Shown here: piece after piece, positions 1 to 8,990 of the stretch
Layout of the letters: each line of letters begins with the position of its first letter
How positions within the stretch are numbered: position 1 is the stretch's first letter
Assembly (NCBI GenBank): GCA_051880395.1
Contig: JBJENW010000109.1
Coordinates: forward strand, 1 to 64,000
DNA length: 64,000 nucleotides
Direction of reading: 5' to 3'
Source: JBJENW01 sp051880395
Lineage (GTDB): Bacteria > Bacillota > Clostridia > Lachnospirales > Lachnospiraceae
Translations under genes and position numbers: made by a program
Notes under the pieces: model-generated
Databases searched by the model: none
Told to the model about the DNA's origin: nothing
The model's input: only the letters and a program-made list of their open reading frames with translations

Positions 1-95
1 TGGTGGCCGCGAAAATGTAGTGGGAGGCCAATAAAGTAGAGCTCGCAAAGACTTACGCCCATATAAAGCGTAAATAAGGCGTGAGCAGTAACGAC
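1..95. repeat. Right-hand end fragment of a family 1 foldback element
   Basis: The segment resembles the outer flank of the element at 5640-6284. Both share a 'gtagtgggaggcc' type block, 'aataaagtag', and a terminal small hairpin of the form cttacRC...catataaag...gYgtaa followed by 'gtgagca'. In this copy the hairpin arms are cttacgc/gcgtaa, in the other cttacac/gtgtaag, so both arms differ together. The body of the element would lie left of the window. Confidence 0.5.
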
Positions 96-131
96 AAACA
101 CATTTCGTTCAAAAAAGTGTTGTGATATAAA

Positions 132-161
132 TTGACTTTTTTACTAATTGATTCGTATTAT
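132..161 (+). promoter_or_regulatory. Putative promoter of the ECF sigma operon
   Basis: TTGACT (132-137) and TATTAT (156-161) are separated by 18 bp, with the sigma factor start codon 20 bp downstream. The assignment rests on sequence match only. Confidence 0.4.
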
Positions 162-180
162 TAGTAAAGGAGGTTCAAAC

Positions 181-690
181 ATGAGTTCAGAAAAAGAGAT
201 GCAGGATTTTGAAAAAATTTATGAACGCTACAAAAACATGTTATATCGTATTGCATTTACATATTTAAAAAATAATGTGGATGTGGAAGATGTTTTACAG
301 GATGTGTTTTTAAAAAGATTTTATCAGGCACCCAAATTTGAGGACGAGGAATATGAAAAATATTGGATGATCCGTGTTACCATCAATCGATCGAAGGATG
401 TCTTAAAAAGTTTTTGGAAAAATCATGTAGCAAGTGTGGATGAGCTGATGGAAAGTCAGGATGTTCTCCGCTGGAATTTGTCGGATGATGAAAAAAATGT
501 GTTTCGAGAAGTGATGTCTTTGCCGGAAAAACAAAAGACGACCATGTATCTGTATTATTATGAAGGATATTCCTGTAAAGAAATTGCTGAGATATTAGGA
601 TGCAAGGAGTCTGCCGTAAAGATGAGATTGAAAAAAGGCAGAGAATTACTCAGAATCAATTTAGAGAAGGAGGGGATCGTATGCAGCTAA
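181..690 (+). CDS. ECF-type RNA polymerase sigma factor
   Basis: A 169-residue sigma-70 family protein of extracytoplasmic-function type that would direct RNA polymerase to a small regulon. Region 2 lies in the first 80 residues (NVDVEDVLQDVFLK), and region 4 with its helix-turn-helix in the last 60 (GYSCKEIAEILGCKESAVK). The ATG at 181 follows AAAGGAGG with good spacing; an upstream in-frame start at 148 has no ribosome site and would overlap the promoter. The stop overlaps the start of the next gene by 10 bp, so the two are translationally coupled. The partner is membrane-bound, as expected for sigma/anti-sigma pairs. The inducing signal cannot be read from the sequence. Confidence 0.9.
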   Translation: MSSEKEMQDFEKIYERYKNMLYRIAFTYLKNNVDVEDVLQDVFLKRFYQAPKFEDEEYEKYWMIRVTINRSKDVLKSFWKNHVASVDELMESQDVLRWNLSDDEKNVFREVMSLPEKQKTTMYLYYYEGYSCKEIAEILGCKESAVKMRLKKGRELLRINLEKEGIVCS

Positions 691-1580
691 AGGAATACAA
701 AAATGTCGTGGATCAAATGCGTTTACCGGAGGATATGGACGCCAGACTGAAACATGCTTTATTTGAAGATCAAAAGGCAAAGAAATGCATAAAAAGAAAA
801 CAATGGATGAAACGTGTATGCGCGGCATCGGTTGCGGTCTTGTTCATGGTTGCTGCTTCGCAAACCTCCTTTCTGAGTGATGTGAAAGGGGCGATCACAC
901 ATTTTTTTAAATATGGTTTTACTTTTACGCAGCAGGATGGCGAACAGACAGTCGTTGATATGAAAATGGGTTATCTGACTTTGAAAGCGTATGCACCAAA
1001 GGAGGATCTGTACATGGATTCTCTGGAGGAAGTAAGTGATGCGATCGGAATAAAATTATTACATTCAACAGAGGAATATGTGGATGAGGAATCTGTGGAG
1101 TATCGACCTGTTTTATCTGAACAGAATGCATTGGAAGGGATTTTAATTAGTCATAATTATTACGCAGTGGGAGATATGAAAAATATTTCTGTGCAGAAAC
1201 GAGAATCAGAAAATTCAATCAACACGATAGACTATGAGGCGGGTGAAAAATATCAGACTCCGATCGGAGTACAGATTGCGGTTCGAACCGATGATAATCT
1301 GACGAGCCAATATCAGGATCATGAACTGGGATTTGTCTCAGAAAATGTGAATGTGAACCTCGATGATAAAAGTGCAGATGCAGAATTATATGAGATTCCG
1401 GATTTGGGCGTAAAGGCTGTTTTGTTTACTGTAGAAACAGATGGACCAATGACATGGGGGATAGAGGATGGAACGATAGACGTTACAAATGCGGTTTTGG
1501 TTTATCAAGGCGTAGAATATGTCTATTGCGGGGGCGTCTCTCATGATACAATGAAAGAATTTTTGGATACGTTAGGATAG
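681..1580 (+). CDS. Membrane-anchored putative anti-sigma factor (DUF4179-like)
   Basis: A 299-residue protein with a short cytoplasmic N-terminus, one hydrophobic segment at about residues 48-65 (VCAASVAVLFMVAAS) and a large extracytoplasmic C-terminal part. This layout, and its start inside the end of the sigma gene, match the membrane proteins that hold ECF sigma factors in Firmicutes, many of them annotated as DUF4179. The ATG at 681 follows GGAGGGG. It carries no ZAS zinc motif (HxxxCxxC), so sigma binding is inferred from context. The C-terminal domain probably senses an envelope signal. Confidence 0.65.
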   Translation: MQLKEYKNVVDQMRLPEDMDARLKHALFEDQKAKKCIKRKQWMKRVCAASVAVLFMVAASQTSFLSDVKGAITHFFKYGFTFTQQDGEQTVVDMKMGYLTLKAYAPKEDLYMDSLEEVSDAIGIKLLHSTEEYVDEESVEYRPVLSEQNALEGILISHNYYAVGDMKNISVQKRESENSINTIDYEAGEKYQTPIGVQIAVRTDDNLTSQYQDHELGFVSENVNVNLDDKSADAELYEIPDLGVKAVLFTVETDGPMTWGIEDGTIDVTNAVLVYQGVEYVYCGGVSHDTMKEFLDTLG

Positions 1581-1583
1581 AAT

Positions 1584-1858
1584 GCCTTAAGGTGTGAAAA
1601 AAGAAAGATCCAAAAACCAGCCAGCATCAGAGCAGGAATCATGAAAATGTAAGAGCTTTGATGTATTGCTTTTCCAACCTAAAATGAAGGTAGAAATGAC
1701 ACCATATACTGGAAAGTGTTTGGGATGAAATAGGGCGCAAACGCTCCCAAAAAGGTCAATGTGGCGAATTTGGATACCGCCATTCCCTCTAATTTGTTGG
1801 TGGATATCGTGACAATCAGCAGGGCTACGCATTTGCTGCCCTGGCCGTGCGAAAACTT
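1584..1858 (-). pseudogene. Decayed C-terminus of an ABC-2 type permease
   Basis: Read on the minus strand, one frame gives about 90 residues of membrane protein (ALLIVTISTNKLEGMAVSKF, then AFAPYFIPNTFQYMVSFLPS), interrupted by a single TAG where FW is expected in the FLPSFW-GKA context, and continuing with VGKAIHQSSYIFMIPALMLA. The NKLEGMA motif and following hydrophobic stretches resemble ABC-2 permeases of the fluoroquinolone-exporter kind. No start or N-terminal half is present, so it is a remnant. The family is recognised by eye only. Confidence 0.5.
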
Positions 1859-1867
1859 ATATTTTGA

Positions 1868-2060
1868 TCAGGATTCAGGCAGGAGTTGGATCACGAGACC
1901 ATGAATCAGCATGCGCATGACAGTTTCATAAAATTCGTCGCCGATTTCCTGTTTATGCAAGGTACAAAAATAGATTGCGCGAAACGCAGCTCTGAAGGTC
2001 TGCGGCGACTTCTTTTAGACGATTTTGAATGTAGGTGCGCTCGTCGTTATCTTTTATACG
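1868..2060 (-). pseudogene. Decayed C-terminus of a TetR-like regulator
   Basis: Minus-strand frames give ERTYIQNRLKEVAADLQSCV and, after one frameshift, QEIGDEFYETVMRMLIHGLV ending at a TGA (1868-1870). The helical pattern resembles the C-terminal domain of TetR family repressors. It lies just upstream of the permease remnant, as expected for a former regulator-transporter operon. The DNA-binding half is missing. The call is an inference from pattern and context. Confidence 0.35.
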
Positions 2061-2239
2061 GGGGCAAAAATAAAAATTTACAAAATATTTTCGAAAACTT
2101 TATGAAAAAGGGTTTGATTTTCCAATTTTATGCCGTTATAATGTGTATAGCATTCAGAGTGGTTACATATAACTAGACAAGAATCCATACGTTTTTTCTC
2201 TGCTCTGAAGCGATTATTTTAGAAAGGCGGTAAACCATT

Positions 2240-2992
2240 ATGATTCGGTTTATACTCGTGTTTGTTTTTTTTGTGCTCTATTTAATTGTGGGAATACCTG
2301 TTTTAATGCTCACATGGGTGATCGGGCGATTTAACCGTCATGCACAGGACATTATCTGCCTGCGACTTGTACAGCTTGCTTTTCGCTATATATTATTTGT
2401 CAGCGGAACCAAGATGACGATTATCGGGAAGGAAAATATTCCAAAGAATCAGCCTGTTTTGTACATTGCCAACCATAGAAGCTATTTCGATATTTTAATG
2501 ACATATGCACTTTGTCCGGGTCTGACCGGCTTTGTATCAAAAGATACTTTAGCAAAGGTCCCGTTGCTTCGAATTTGGATGAAGCGCCTCTATTGTCTGT
2601 TTCTTGACCGAAAGGATTTGAAAAAAGGATTACAGATGGTATTAGACGGCATTCAAAATATGAAAAACGGAGTTTCCATGTGTATTTTCCCGGAAGGCAC
2701 AAGAGGACACAGTCTCGACCAGACAGAATTAAAACCATTCAAAGAAGGAAGTTTGAAAATGGCTGAAAAAACAAATAGTCCGATCATACCGATTGCCATT
2801 ACAAACTCCTCCGAAATCTGGGAGGATCAGTTTCCTCGGATCAAGCCTGCGCATGTAACCATCGAATACGGAAAACCGATCTACCCGAACGAAGTACCAA
2901 AGGAAGAACGAAAAAGACTTGGCGCAAGAACCAGAGAAGAAATTATTCGTATGATGAAAAAAAATCTTGGATACGAATCAAACGAAATATAA
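2240..2992 (+). CDS. plsC: 1-acyl-sn-glycerol-3-phosphate acyltransferase
   Basis: A 250-residue membrane-bound enzyme that adds the second acyl chain to lysophosphatidic acid to form phosphatidic acid, the precursor of membrane phospholipids. An N-terminal hydrophobic anchor covers residues 3-28. The acyltransferase motif HX4D is H79-D84 (NHRSYFD), and the substrate motif FPEGTR is at 150-155. Length fits the PlsC family. The ATG at 2240 follows GAAAGGCGG. It is transcribed alone and ends at a strong hairpin shared with murF on the other strand. Confidence 0.92.
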   Translation: MIRFILVFVFFVLYLIVGIPVLMLTWVIGRFNRHAQDIICLRLVQLAFRYILFVSGTKMTIIGKENIPKNQPVLYIANHRSYFDILMTYALCPGLTGFVSKDTLAKVPLLRIWMKRLYCLFLDRKDLKKGLQMVLDGIQNMKNGVSMCIFPEGTRGHSLDQTELKPFKEGSLKMAEKTNSPIIPIAITNSSEIWEDQFPRIKPAHVTIEYGKPIYPNEVPKEERKRLGARTREEIIRMMKKNLGYESNEI

Positions 2993-3038
2993 AAAATACC
3001 CTGGCAGTTTTTTTGAGCAACTGTCAGGGTATTTTTTT
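2991..3038. terminator. Bidirectional terminator between plsC and murF
   Basis: The inverted repeat taccctggcag/ctgtcagggta is flanked by an A run on the left and a T run on the right, so it can end transcripts from both convergent genes. It overlaps the stop codon of murF. Confidence 0.9.
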
Positions 3039-4455
3039 AGTGTTCTTTTTTTAACGCTTCTACAATCTGTGGAAATTCCATAAAATGTGAAGCTTTTACC
3101 AAAATGGTATCGCCTTTCTGTTTATACGAAAGCAATGCCTTTATCAAATCTTTCACCGTCTCAAATGTATAGATTTCACAAGGCGTTTCTGCCATTTCTA
3201 CGGCTTTCACTGCTTCACGGATCAATGTACCTGCCGTAAACAATGCATCAACCGGATGCGCTGCTAAAAATTCACCGACTTCATAGTGCAGCTGTTTCTC
3301 ATCATTTCCCAGCTCTCCCATATCACCCAATACTGCAATTTTTCTTCCATCCGCATGCGAAAGAACGGAAATCGCCGCTTTCATGGAAACCGGATTTGCA
3401 TTATAGCAGTCATCAAGGATTGTCAGGTCATTCACAGAAATGATATTGCTGTGACCACTGAGTGTTTCTACCTGCTCTATGCCTGCTTTGATCTGTTCCA
3501 TAGTAAGACCAAACTGCTTTCCGATCAATGCGGCAGCCAGCGCATTCTGTACATTGTGCACGCCCGCAATCGGAATCCGTACATCTATACATTCTGTTCC
3601 GATATGAAGTGCAGCCTCCATTGCAGAAAGTCCTGACTGATGCATATCTGCCGCATAAGCAGAAAGCACTGCGCCATGCTCAGACACAGGCGGTTCGGCT
3701 GTATCGGTATTTTCTGGCAAAATGCCATAGAACAGCGGAGCTTTTCCATTTACCTCTGAAACACCAGCGAGTTTGTCATCATCTCCATTTAAAACCACAC
3801 ATGCATCTGAAGTCAGATGATCAAACATTTCCGTTTTTGCTTGTAGAATACCATCTCTTGTTTTTAAATTTTCCAGATGACAAAGCCCGATATTTGTGAT
3901 CGTTCCGATATCCGGCTGCGCCACGTGTGCCAGCCGATGCATTTCATCAAAATCGGAAATTCCCATTTCGAGAACTGCGATTTCATGTTCCGGGCGTATC
4001 CGAAAAATCGTAAGAGGAAGTCCAATCTCATTATTAAAATTTCCTGCCGTCTTTAAAACATTGTACTTCTGAGATAAGACAGATGCGATCATTTCTTTCG
4101 TGCTGGTTTTTCCTACACTACCAGAGATGCCGACTACTTTTACATCCAGCTGTCTGCGGTAAAAAGCAGCTAAATCTTTCAGTGCTTGTTCTGTTGATTT
4201 TACGAGAATATACGGACCTGTCGGATTTTCCGGTTTCTGCTGCGATAACACGGCGGCTGCCCCTTTTTGAAAAACAGACGGAATGAACGTATGTCCATCC
4301 ACTTTTTCGCCTACGATGGCTACGAACAGATATCCTTTTTCTACCTGACGGCTGTCAATGACAACCCCCTGCACTTCAACACATTCCTGCTCTTTGCTCC
4401 CAAAATATGTTCCGCCTACCGCTTTTGCAATATTCGCAAGTGTCATATTTTTCAT
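3037..4455 (-). CDS. murF: UDP-N-acetylmuramoyl-tripeptide--D-alanyl-D-alanine ligase
   Basis: A 472-residue Mur ligase that adds the D-Ala-D-Ala dipeptide to the UDP-MurNAc-tripeptide in the cytoplasm, the last soluble step of peptidoglycan precursor synthesis. The order is an N-terminal UDP-binding domain (VEVQGVVIDSRQVEKGYLFV), the ATP-binding loop GISGSVGKTSTKE near residue 110, and a C-terminal domain with LDDCYNANPVSM. It sits 10 bp downstream of ddl, which makes its dipeptide substrate, so the two form an operon. Length is normal for the family. Confidence 0.95.
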   Translation of the reverse strand: MKNMTLANIAKAVGGTYFGSKEQECVEVQGVVIDSRQVEKGYLFVAIVGEKVDGHTFIPSVFQKGAAAVLSQQKPENPTGPYILVKSTEQALKDLAAFYRRQLDVKVVGISGSVGKTSTKEMIASVLSQKYNVLKTAGNFNNEIGLPLTIFRIRPEHEIAVLEMGISDFDEMHRLAHVAQPDIGTITNIGLCHLENLKTRDGILQAKTEMFDHLTSDACVVLNGDDDKLAGVSEVNGKAPLFYGILPENTDTAEPPVSEHGAVLSAYAADMHQSGLSAMEAALHIGTECIDVRIPIAGVHNVQNALAAALIGKQFGLTMEQIKAGIEQVETLSGHSNIISVNDLTILDDCYNANPVSMKAAISVLSHADGRKIAVLGDMGELGNDEKQLHYEVGEFLAAHPVDALFTAGTLIREAVKAVEMAETPCEIYTFETVKDLIKALLSYKQKGDTILVKASHFMEFPQIVEALKKEH

Positions 4456-4465
4456 GAAACGCCTC

Positions 4466-5533
4466 CTAGTCCTGTTTTTCAGTGAAATATTTTTGCATGG
4501 AAACCTGTATCAACTGCTCACAGAGCTGATTAAAATCCACACCTAAAACAGCGGCTTCCTGCGGAAGAAGGCTTGTCGGTGTCATTCCCGGAAGCGTATT
4601 TGCCTCTAAGCAGAACATCTCATCTTTTTCATTTAATAAGAAGTCCATTCTTGCATACGTTTTTAATCCTAACACTTCGGTTACACGTTCTGCATAATGC
4701 TGCATTTTTTTTGTGATATCATCAGGAATCTCTGCCGGACAGGTCTCTACGGCGCTTCCTGCTTTGTATTTGTTCTTATAGTCATAGAATCCTTCCACCG
4801 GTGCAATTTCGATTACCGGAAGTGCCTTTCCATCAATCACTCCGACAGAAAATTCACGTCCCTTGATATAATCTTCGATCACAACCTGGTCCTCCCAACA
4901 GAATGCGTCATCGAGTGCTTTTTTGTACTCTTTTTCGTCTCGCACGATGGAAACACCGATACTTGAACCGCCGCAGCACGGTTTTACCACGCATGGAAGA
5001 TGCAGACCGGTCTTTGTAAAGTCATCAATGCGTTCTGTTTTTTTCATGGAAATGCCTTTTGGAGTCGGAATATTGTTCGCTTCAAACATGGCTTTGGAAA
5101 TGCCTTTATCCATCGCCATTGCACTACTCAGATACCCGGTTCCAGTATATTTAATGCCATACAGGTCAAACGCTGCCTGTATTCTTCCATCCTCTCCGTT
5201 TTCTCCGTGTAATGCCATAAATACCATATCTGCCATGCGGCAAAGCGCAATAACATTTGGTCCAAATAAACAAGAGGACTGATCCTTTCGCATACTTCTT
5301 ACCTTTTTCAGATCCGGTGCTGTCTCAGAAATACCAGTCACCTTGATGCTGACCTCTTCGCTTTTTGAAAAGAAATCACTGACATCCTGTTCTTCCTCTC
5401 CATATCCCATAAACACATCTAATAAAATAACAGTATGACCGTTTGCCCGCAGTGCTTTTGCAACATTATCTCCCGTAATAAATGACACATCACGCTCTGT
5501 ACTAAGTCCGCCTGCTAATACCACAATATTCAT
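4466..5533 (-). CDS. ddl: D-alanine--D-alanine ligase
   Basis: A 355-residue ATP-grasp enzyme that joins two D-alanines for the peptidoglycan precursor. The N-terminal VVLAGGLSTERDVS motif, the CCGGSSIGVS glycine loop, the FYDYKNKY loop typical of D-Ala-specific enzymes, and the C-terminal EANTLPGMTPTSLLPQ metal/ATP site are all present. The loop sequence gives no sign of a D-lactate or D-serine (vancomycin resistance) variant. It is the first gene of the ddl-murF pair, and the start follows GAAAGGAAG on the minus strand. Confidence 0.93.
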   Translation of the reverse strand: MNIVVLAGGLSTERDVSFITGDNVAKALRANGHTVILLDVFMGYGEEEQDVSDFFSKSEEVSIKVTGISETAPDLKKVRSMRKDQSSCLFGPNVIALCRMADMVFMALHGENGEDGRIQAAFDLYGIKYTGTGYLSSAMAMDKGISKAMFEANNIPTPKGISMKKTERIDDFTKTGLHLPCVVKPCCGGSSIGVSIVRDEKEYKKALDDAFCWEDQVVIEDYIKGREFSVGVIDGKALPVIEIAPVEGFYDYKNKYKAGSAVETCPAEIPDDITKKMQHYAERVTEVLGLKTYARMDFLLNEKDEMFCLEANTLPGMTPTSLLPQEAAVLGVDFNQLCEQLIQVSMQKYFTEKQD

Positions 5534-5639
5534 TTTTTTCTTCCTTTCTCTATTTTCAACTTTCTTTTATGCTTTTTATATTGTATCGCATTTTATCTTA
5601 GTATATTTTTTCTATTCTTGCAAGTCTTTCTTACAAGGA

Positions 5640-6284
5640 ATCTGCACTGAAAATACGGCCTCCCACTACATTTATGTGACTACTATTTTTTGCTTTGTAT
5701 TGTGTAAGTTGTCGTAGATGGAACAAATCTTTACATTAGTCAAAAAAGTATCGGGTTTGCCATTCTCTTGCTCAGCGAAAAATATCTCAACCTACCGTTT
5801 CCGATACACAGTTTCCGAAATTATGCTGGGTGGGCAAGGTGGGGCGGCTGCTTCCAGAAGGGCTTTGACAGAAATGTTAGTGATATTGGGTGGGTAAATC
5901 TGTGATGCCTTTGCTGTTTTACCGAGAGGCGTACAAGCTGTGCGCAGGTGTATGTGGGAGAAAGAGTCTGATTCTGAGTCTTTCTCCCACATACACCTGC
6001 GTGCAGCTTGTACGACATTCGGAAAACCGCAAAAATAAAGCATCGCAGATTTACCCGCCCAAGCTCGACTTCATTTCTGTCTAGCCCTTCTGGAAGCAGC
6101 CGCCCCGCCTTGCCCACCCAGCATAATTTCGAAAACGTCCACATAGGAATCCCCTAAGTTGAGATATTTTTCGCACATCCCCTTTCGAAGAGTGGTGGAG
6201 CCGATACAGTTTCGAGTAGTCAATAAAGTAGTGGTTGCAACACTTACACGCATATAAAGTGTAAGGATTTAAACGTGAGCAATA
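5640..6284. repeat. Family 1 foldback element, copy A
   Basis: The core at 5776-6173 is one long imperfect hairpin. It begins cgaaaaatatctcaacc and ends gttgagatatttttcg. Stem blocks such as gggcaaggtggggcggctgc pair exactly with gcagccgccccgccttgccc on the right arm, and the tip is a hairpin built on gggagaaagagtc. Outside the core, weaker flank blocks extend to about 5640 and to a small hairpin at 6241-6264. No protein-coding sequence is credible inside. It fills the gap between ddl and the rubredoxin/GltB-like gene. Confidence 0.85.
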
Positions 6285-7657
6285 TTTGTAAATTCGTAAA
6301 TTTCACGATTTGTGGTCACTAAATCTGAAACAGTGAGATTGTGAACATTATCGTGTCCGGTAATGCGGGCAAATGTTTTTAGTTCCTCATTAGAAACATT
6401 GAGGAAGTTTGCAACACGTTGGGCAGATGCTTCGACGTGGAGGCGTTCGCGTAATTCTGGATTCTGTGTGGCAATGCCGACCGGGCAATTTCCACTGCCG
6501 CAAATGCGGTATTGCTGGCAGGCAGCGGCAATCAGCGCACTGCTGGCGATTGCGATGGCATCAGCCCCCATGGCGAGTGCTTTTGCAAAGTCGGAGGAAA
6601 CACGCAGACCTCCGGTGATGACAAGTTCCATATCCGAGTGTACGGAATCTAAGTATTTGCGGGCGCGGTACAGCGCAAAGATTGTCGGAACACTAGTGGA
6701 TTCACGTAAAAAGAAAGGACTTGAACCGGTAGCACCACCGCGCCCGTCAATGGTCACAAAATCGGCCTCAGCATAAACACAATATTCCAGATCACGTTCG
6801 ATACGGCCGGCAGCAATCTTGATGCCGATCGGTCTGCCGTCCGAACGAGCACGAAGTTCGGATACCAATTTTTTGAGATCTTCTTTGGTGTTGATCTCTG
6901 GAAATTTGCTCGGACTTTGAATATCTTCGCCGACCGATTTGTTGCGCAGTGCGGCAATTTCAGGAGTCACTTTTTCTCCAGGCAGATGGCCACCCATGCC
7001 AGGCTTTGTGCCCTGCCCGATCTTGATTTCAATGGCATCAGCACAGCGCAGATTTTCGTCTGTGACACTGTACTGATTCGGCACATATTCAAAAATATAG
7101 CGGTATGCTGCGTCGCGTTCCTCAGGGAGGATACCACCTTCTCCGCTGCACATCGCGGTTTTTGCCATGGCAGAGCCTTTTGCAAGGGCCACTTTGATTT
7201 CTTTAGAAAGTGCGCCAAAGGACATATGAGAAATATAGACCGGGCTGGATAAGATCATCGGTTTTTTGGCGTGTTTGCCGAGTATTGTCATGGTGGAAAC
7301 GAAAGCATCATCCTCCAATGGCGGCGGATTTAATTGAGCGCCCAACAGCAGGATTTCATCCCAGGACGGCATCGGCATCTGTGTTCCCATGGCAGCATGA
7401 ATGGAGTGACCCGAAACAGCAATCTCATGGATTTCGTCCATATAACGACAGTTTGCGTCCTGCCGCAGAAAACGGTTGTCATAGCTTAATTCAGAGACAC
7501 CTGCATGTTGAGGAGTAGGTGTCTTTTGTCTTTCATATGGTTCAAATTTTTCTTTTGGCTGTCCACAAACCGGACAGCTTTTTAAGGTGTCAAAAGATAT
7601 GTTTTCTTTTTCTTCGTCAAAAATATAACCGCAAACGGAGCATTTGTAGGTTGCCAT
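6269..7657 (-). CDS. Rubredoxin domain fused to glutamate synthase-like FMN domain
   Basis: A 462-residue protein. Residues 1-40 form a rubredoxin-like iron site with two Cys pairs (CSVCG and CPVCG). From about residue 75 it is a GltB-type FMN/TIM-barrel domain (SFGALSKEIKVALAKGSAMA, KPGMGGHLPGEKVT, GGATGSSPFF) ending with CGSGNCPVGIATQ, the cysteine cluster that binds 3Fe-4S in glutamate synthases. There is no glutaminase or GltD domain, so synthesis of glutamate from glutamine is not assured, and the electron donor could be the rubredoxin part. The last codons and stop lie in sequence shared with the flank of the neighbouring repeat. Confidence 0.85.
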   Translation of the reverse strand: MATYKCSVCGYIFDEEKENISFDTLKSCPVCGQPKEKFEPYERQKTPTPQHAGVSELSYDNRFLRQDANCRYMDEIHEIAVSGHSIHAAMGTQMPMPSWDEILLLGAQLNPPPLEDDAFVSTMTILGKHAKKPMILSSPVYISHMSFGALSKEIKVALAKGSAMAKTAMCSGEGGILPEERDAAYRYIFEYVPNQYSVTDENLRCADAIEIKIGQGTKPGMGGHLPGEKVTPEIAALRNKSVGEDIQSPSKFPEINTKEDLKKLVSELRARSDGRPIGIKIAAGRIERDLEYCVYAEADFVTIDGRGGATGSSPFFLRESTSVPTIFALYRARKYLDSVHSDMELVITGGLRVSSDFAKALAMGADAIAIASSALIAAACQQYRICGSGNCPVGIATQNPELRERLHVEASAQRVANFLNVSNEELKTFARITGHDNVHNLTVSDLVTTNREIYEFTNIAHV

Positions 7658-7774
7658 ATGCGTTCCTCCTTTTCGAGTTTCTTTTCAAATAGTTATAAAT
7701 TATATCGGTAAAAGAAAAAGAAGACTTTACGGATAGTAAAGTACAAAGAAGATAAAAAAATAGGAAAAAAGTAA

Positions 7775-7803
7775 TTGAAATAAGTTGGGAAATACGGTAA
7801 AAT
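7775..7803 (+). promoter_or_regulatory. Putative promoter of the binding-protein/chemoreceptor operon
   Basis: TTGAAA (7775-7780) and TAAAAT (7798-7803) lie 17 bp apart, about 100 bp upstream of the lipoprotein start. Confidence 0.5.
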
Positions 7804-7906
7804 AGTAAGAACATAGATTATAATTCGAATAATAGACGGAAAACTGTGGCGGTAAAACAAAAAAATCAATTAAAAATCCAGGTGTATGGGGTGGAAAGGG
7901 GTATCT

Positions 7907-8974
7907 ATGAAGAAAAAAAGATGGATCTGTGCAGTGTTATTGCTGTTTTGTATGGTGGCAGGATGCGCAAAGTCTTATGAGCCGGAAATTATCATGCCGG
8001 AACAGCCGGTAAAATCAGCTGTCACTGAGGAAAACACAAAAACAGAGACAGATGAGACACAGACAGAAAAAACAGATGAGGTATCACAGGAGACGGAGTC
8101 GGAAACACCAAGTGAGGACGGGGATGAGAAACTTTCTGGTAACGGCAGCAAAATCTGGCTGATCACAATGGATCAGCAGGATCAATACTGGTTAAATATT
8201 GACAAAGGCTGCAAGAAGGCCGCAGAAGAAGTGGGAGATGTAGAGTACAAATGGAATTCTCCGGATGTAAATGATGACGAAAAACAGAAGAAGTGCATTA
8301 ATGATGCGGTTGCAGAAGGAGTGGATGCAATTTTAGTTGCGGCAAACGGTCCGACAAATGTCAATGACGCTTTGCAGAATGCGAAAGATGCTGGAATAAA
8401 AATTATTTTTGTGGATTCGGCAGCTGATTTTGATTGTGTGCAGAAATTAGCAACCGATAACGAGATGGCAGGCAGAACAGCAGCAGAAAAAATGATGGAG
8501 GATTTCAAGGAACAGAATATTTCTTCCGGTAAAATTGGAATTGTCGGAGTAACGAAGGACACGGCTTCTTGCATGGCGAGGGAAAAAGGATTTCGAGATG
8601 TGTTCAAAGAGACAGACTTTGAATTACTAGATACTTGTTATATGCAGGGAGATACAAAGGTTGGAAAGAAGGCAATCGGAGAATTTATAGAGCAGGGATG
8701 TGTGGGCATATTTGGCGCAAATGAAGGCTCGACGTCCACCATCGGAGCAACGGTGAAAGAGCAAAAGGCAAAGATAGAAGTGGTCGGATTTGATACTTCC
8801 GACACGGTTTTGGGCTATATCAATGATGGAATTATTTCTGCAACCATGGCACAGAACCCAGAGACGATGGGATATGAAGGATTAAAAAGTGCAGTAAAAG
8901 CATTGAATGGAAAAGATATAGGAGAATATTCGGTCGATACAGGGGTATCGGTGATCACAAAAGACAATATGTAG
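7907..8974 (+). CDS. Sugar-type ABC substrate-binding lipoprotein
   Basis: A 355-residue periplasmic-binding-protein fold of the RbsB/MglB type. The signal peptide ends in the lipobox VAGC (Cys near residue 20), followed by a T/E-rich linker of about 50 residues and the binding domain ([20 protein letters not shown] onward, with [20 protein letters not shown] and GIFGANEGS). The ATG at 7907 follows GGAAAGGGG; an in-frame ATG at 7886 lacks a site. No permease or ATPase gene is near. The next gene, 16 bp on, is a chemoreceptor, so the protein may deliver a ligand to it. Confidence 0.85.
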   Translation: MKKKRWICAVLLLFCMVAGCAKSYEPEIIMPEQPVKSAVTEENTKTETDETQTEKTDEVSQETESETPSEDGDEKLSGNGSKIWLITMDQQDQYWLNIDKGCKKAAEEVGDVEYKWNSPDVNDDEKQKKCINDAVAEGVDAILVAANGPTNVNDALQNAKDAGIKIIFVDSAADFDCVQKLATDNEMAGRTAAEKMMEDFKEQNISSGKIGIVGVTKDTASCMAREKGFRDVFKETDFELLDTCYMQGDTKVGKKAIGEFIEQGCVGIFGANEGSTSTIGATVKEQKAKIEVVGFDTSDTVLGYINDGIISATMAQNPETMGYEGLKSAVKALNGKDIGEYSVDTGVSVITKDNM

Positions 8975-8990
8975 GCAGGAGGGGACAACT

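Noticed and set aside
5640..6284. Family 1 repeats as insertion sequences or CRISPR
   Set aside because: No transposase, no integrase and no regularly spaced short repeats; the structure is one long foldback.
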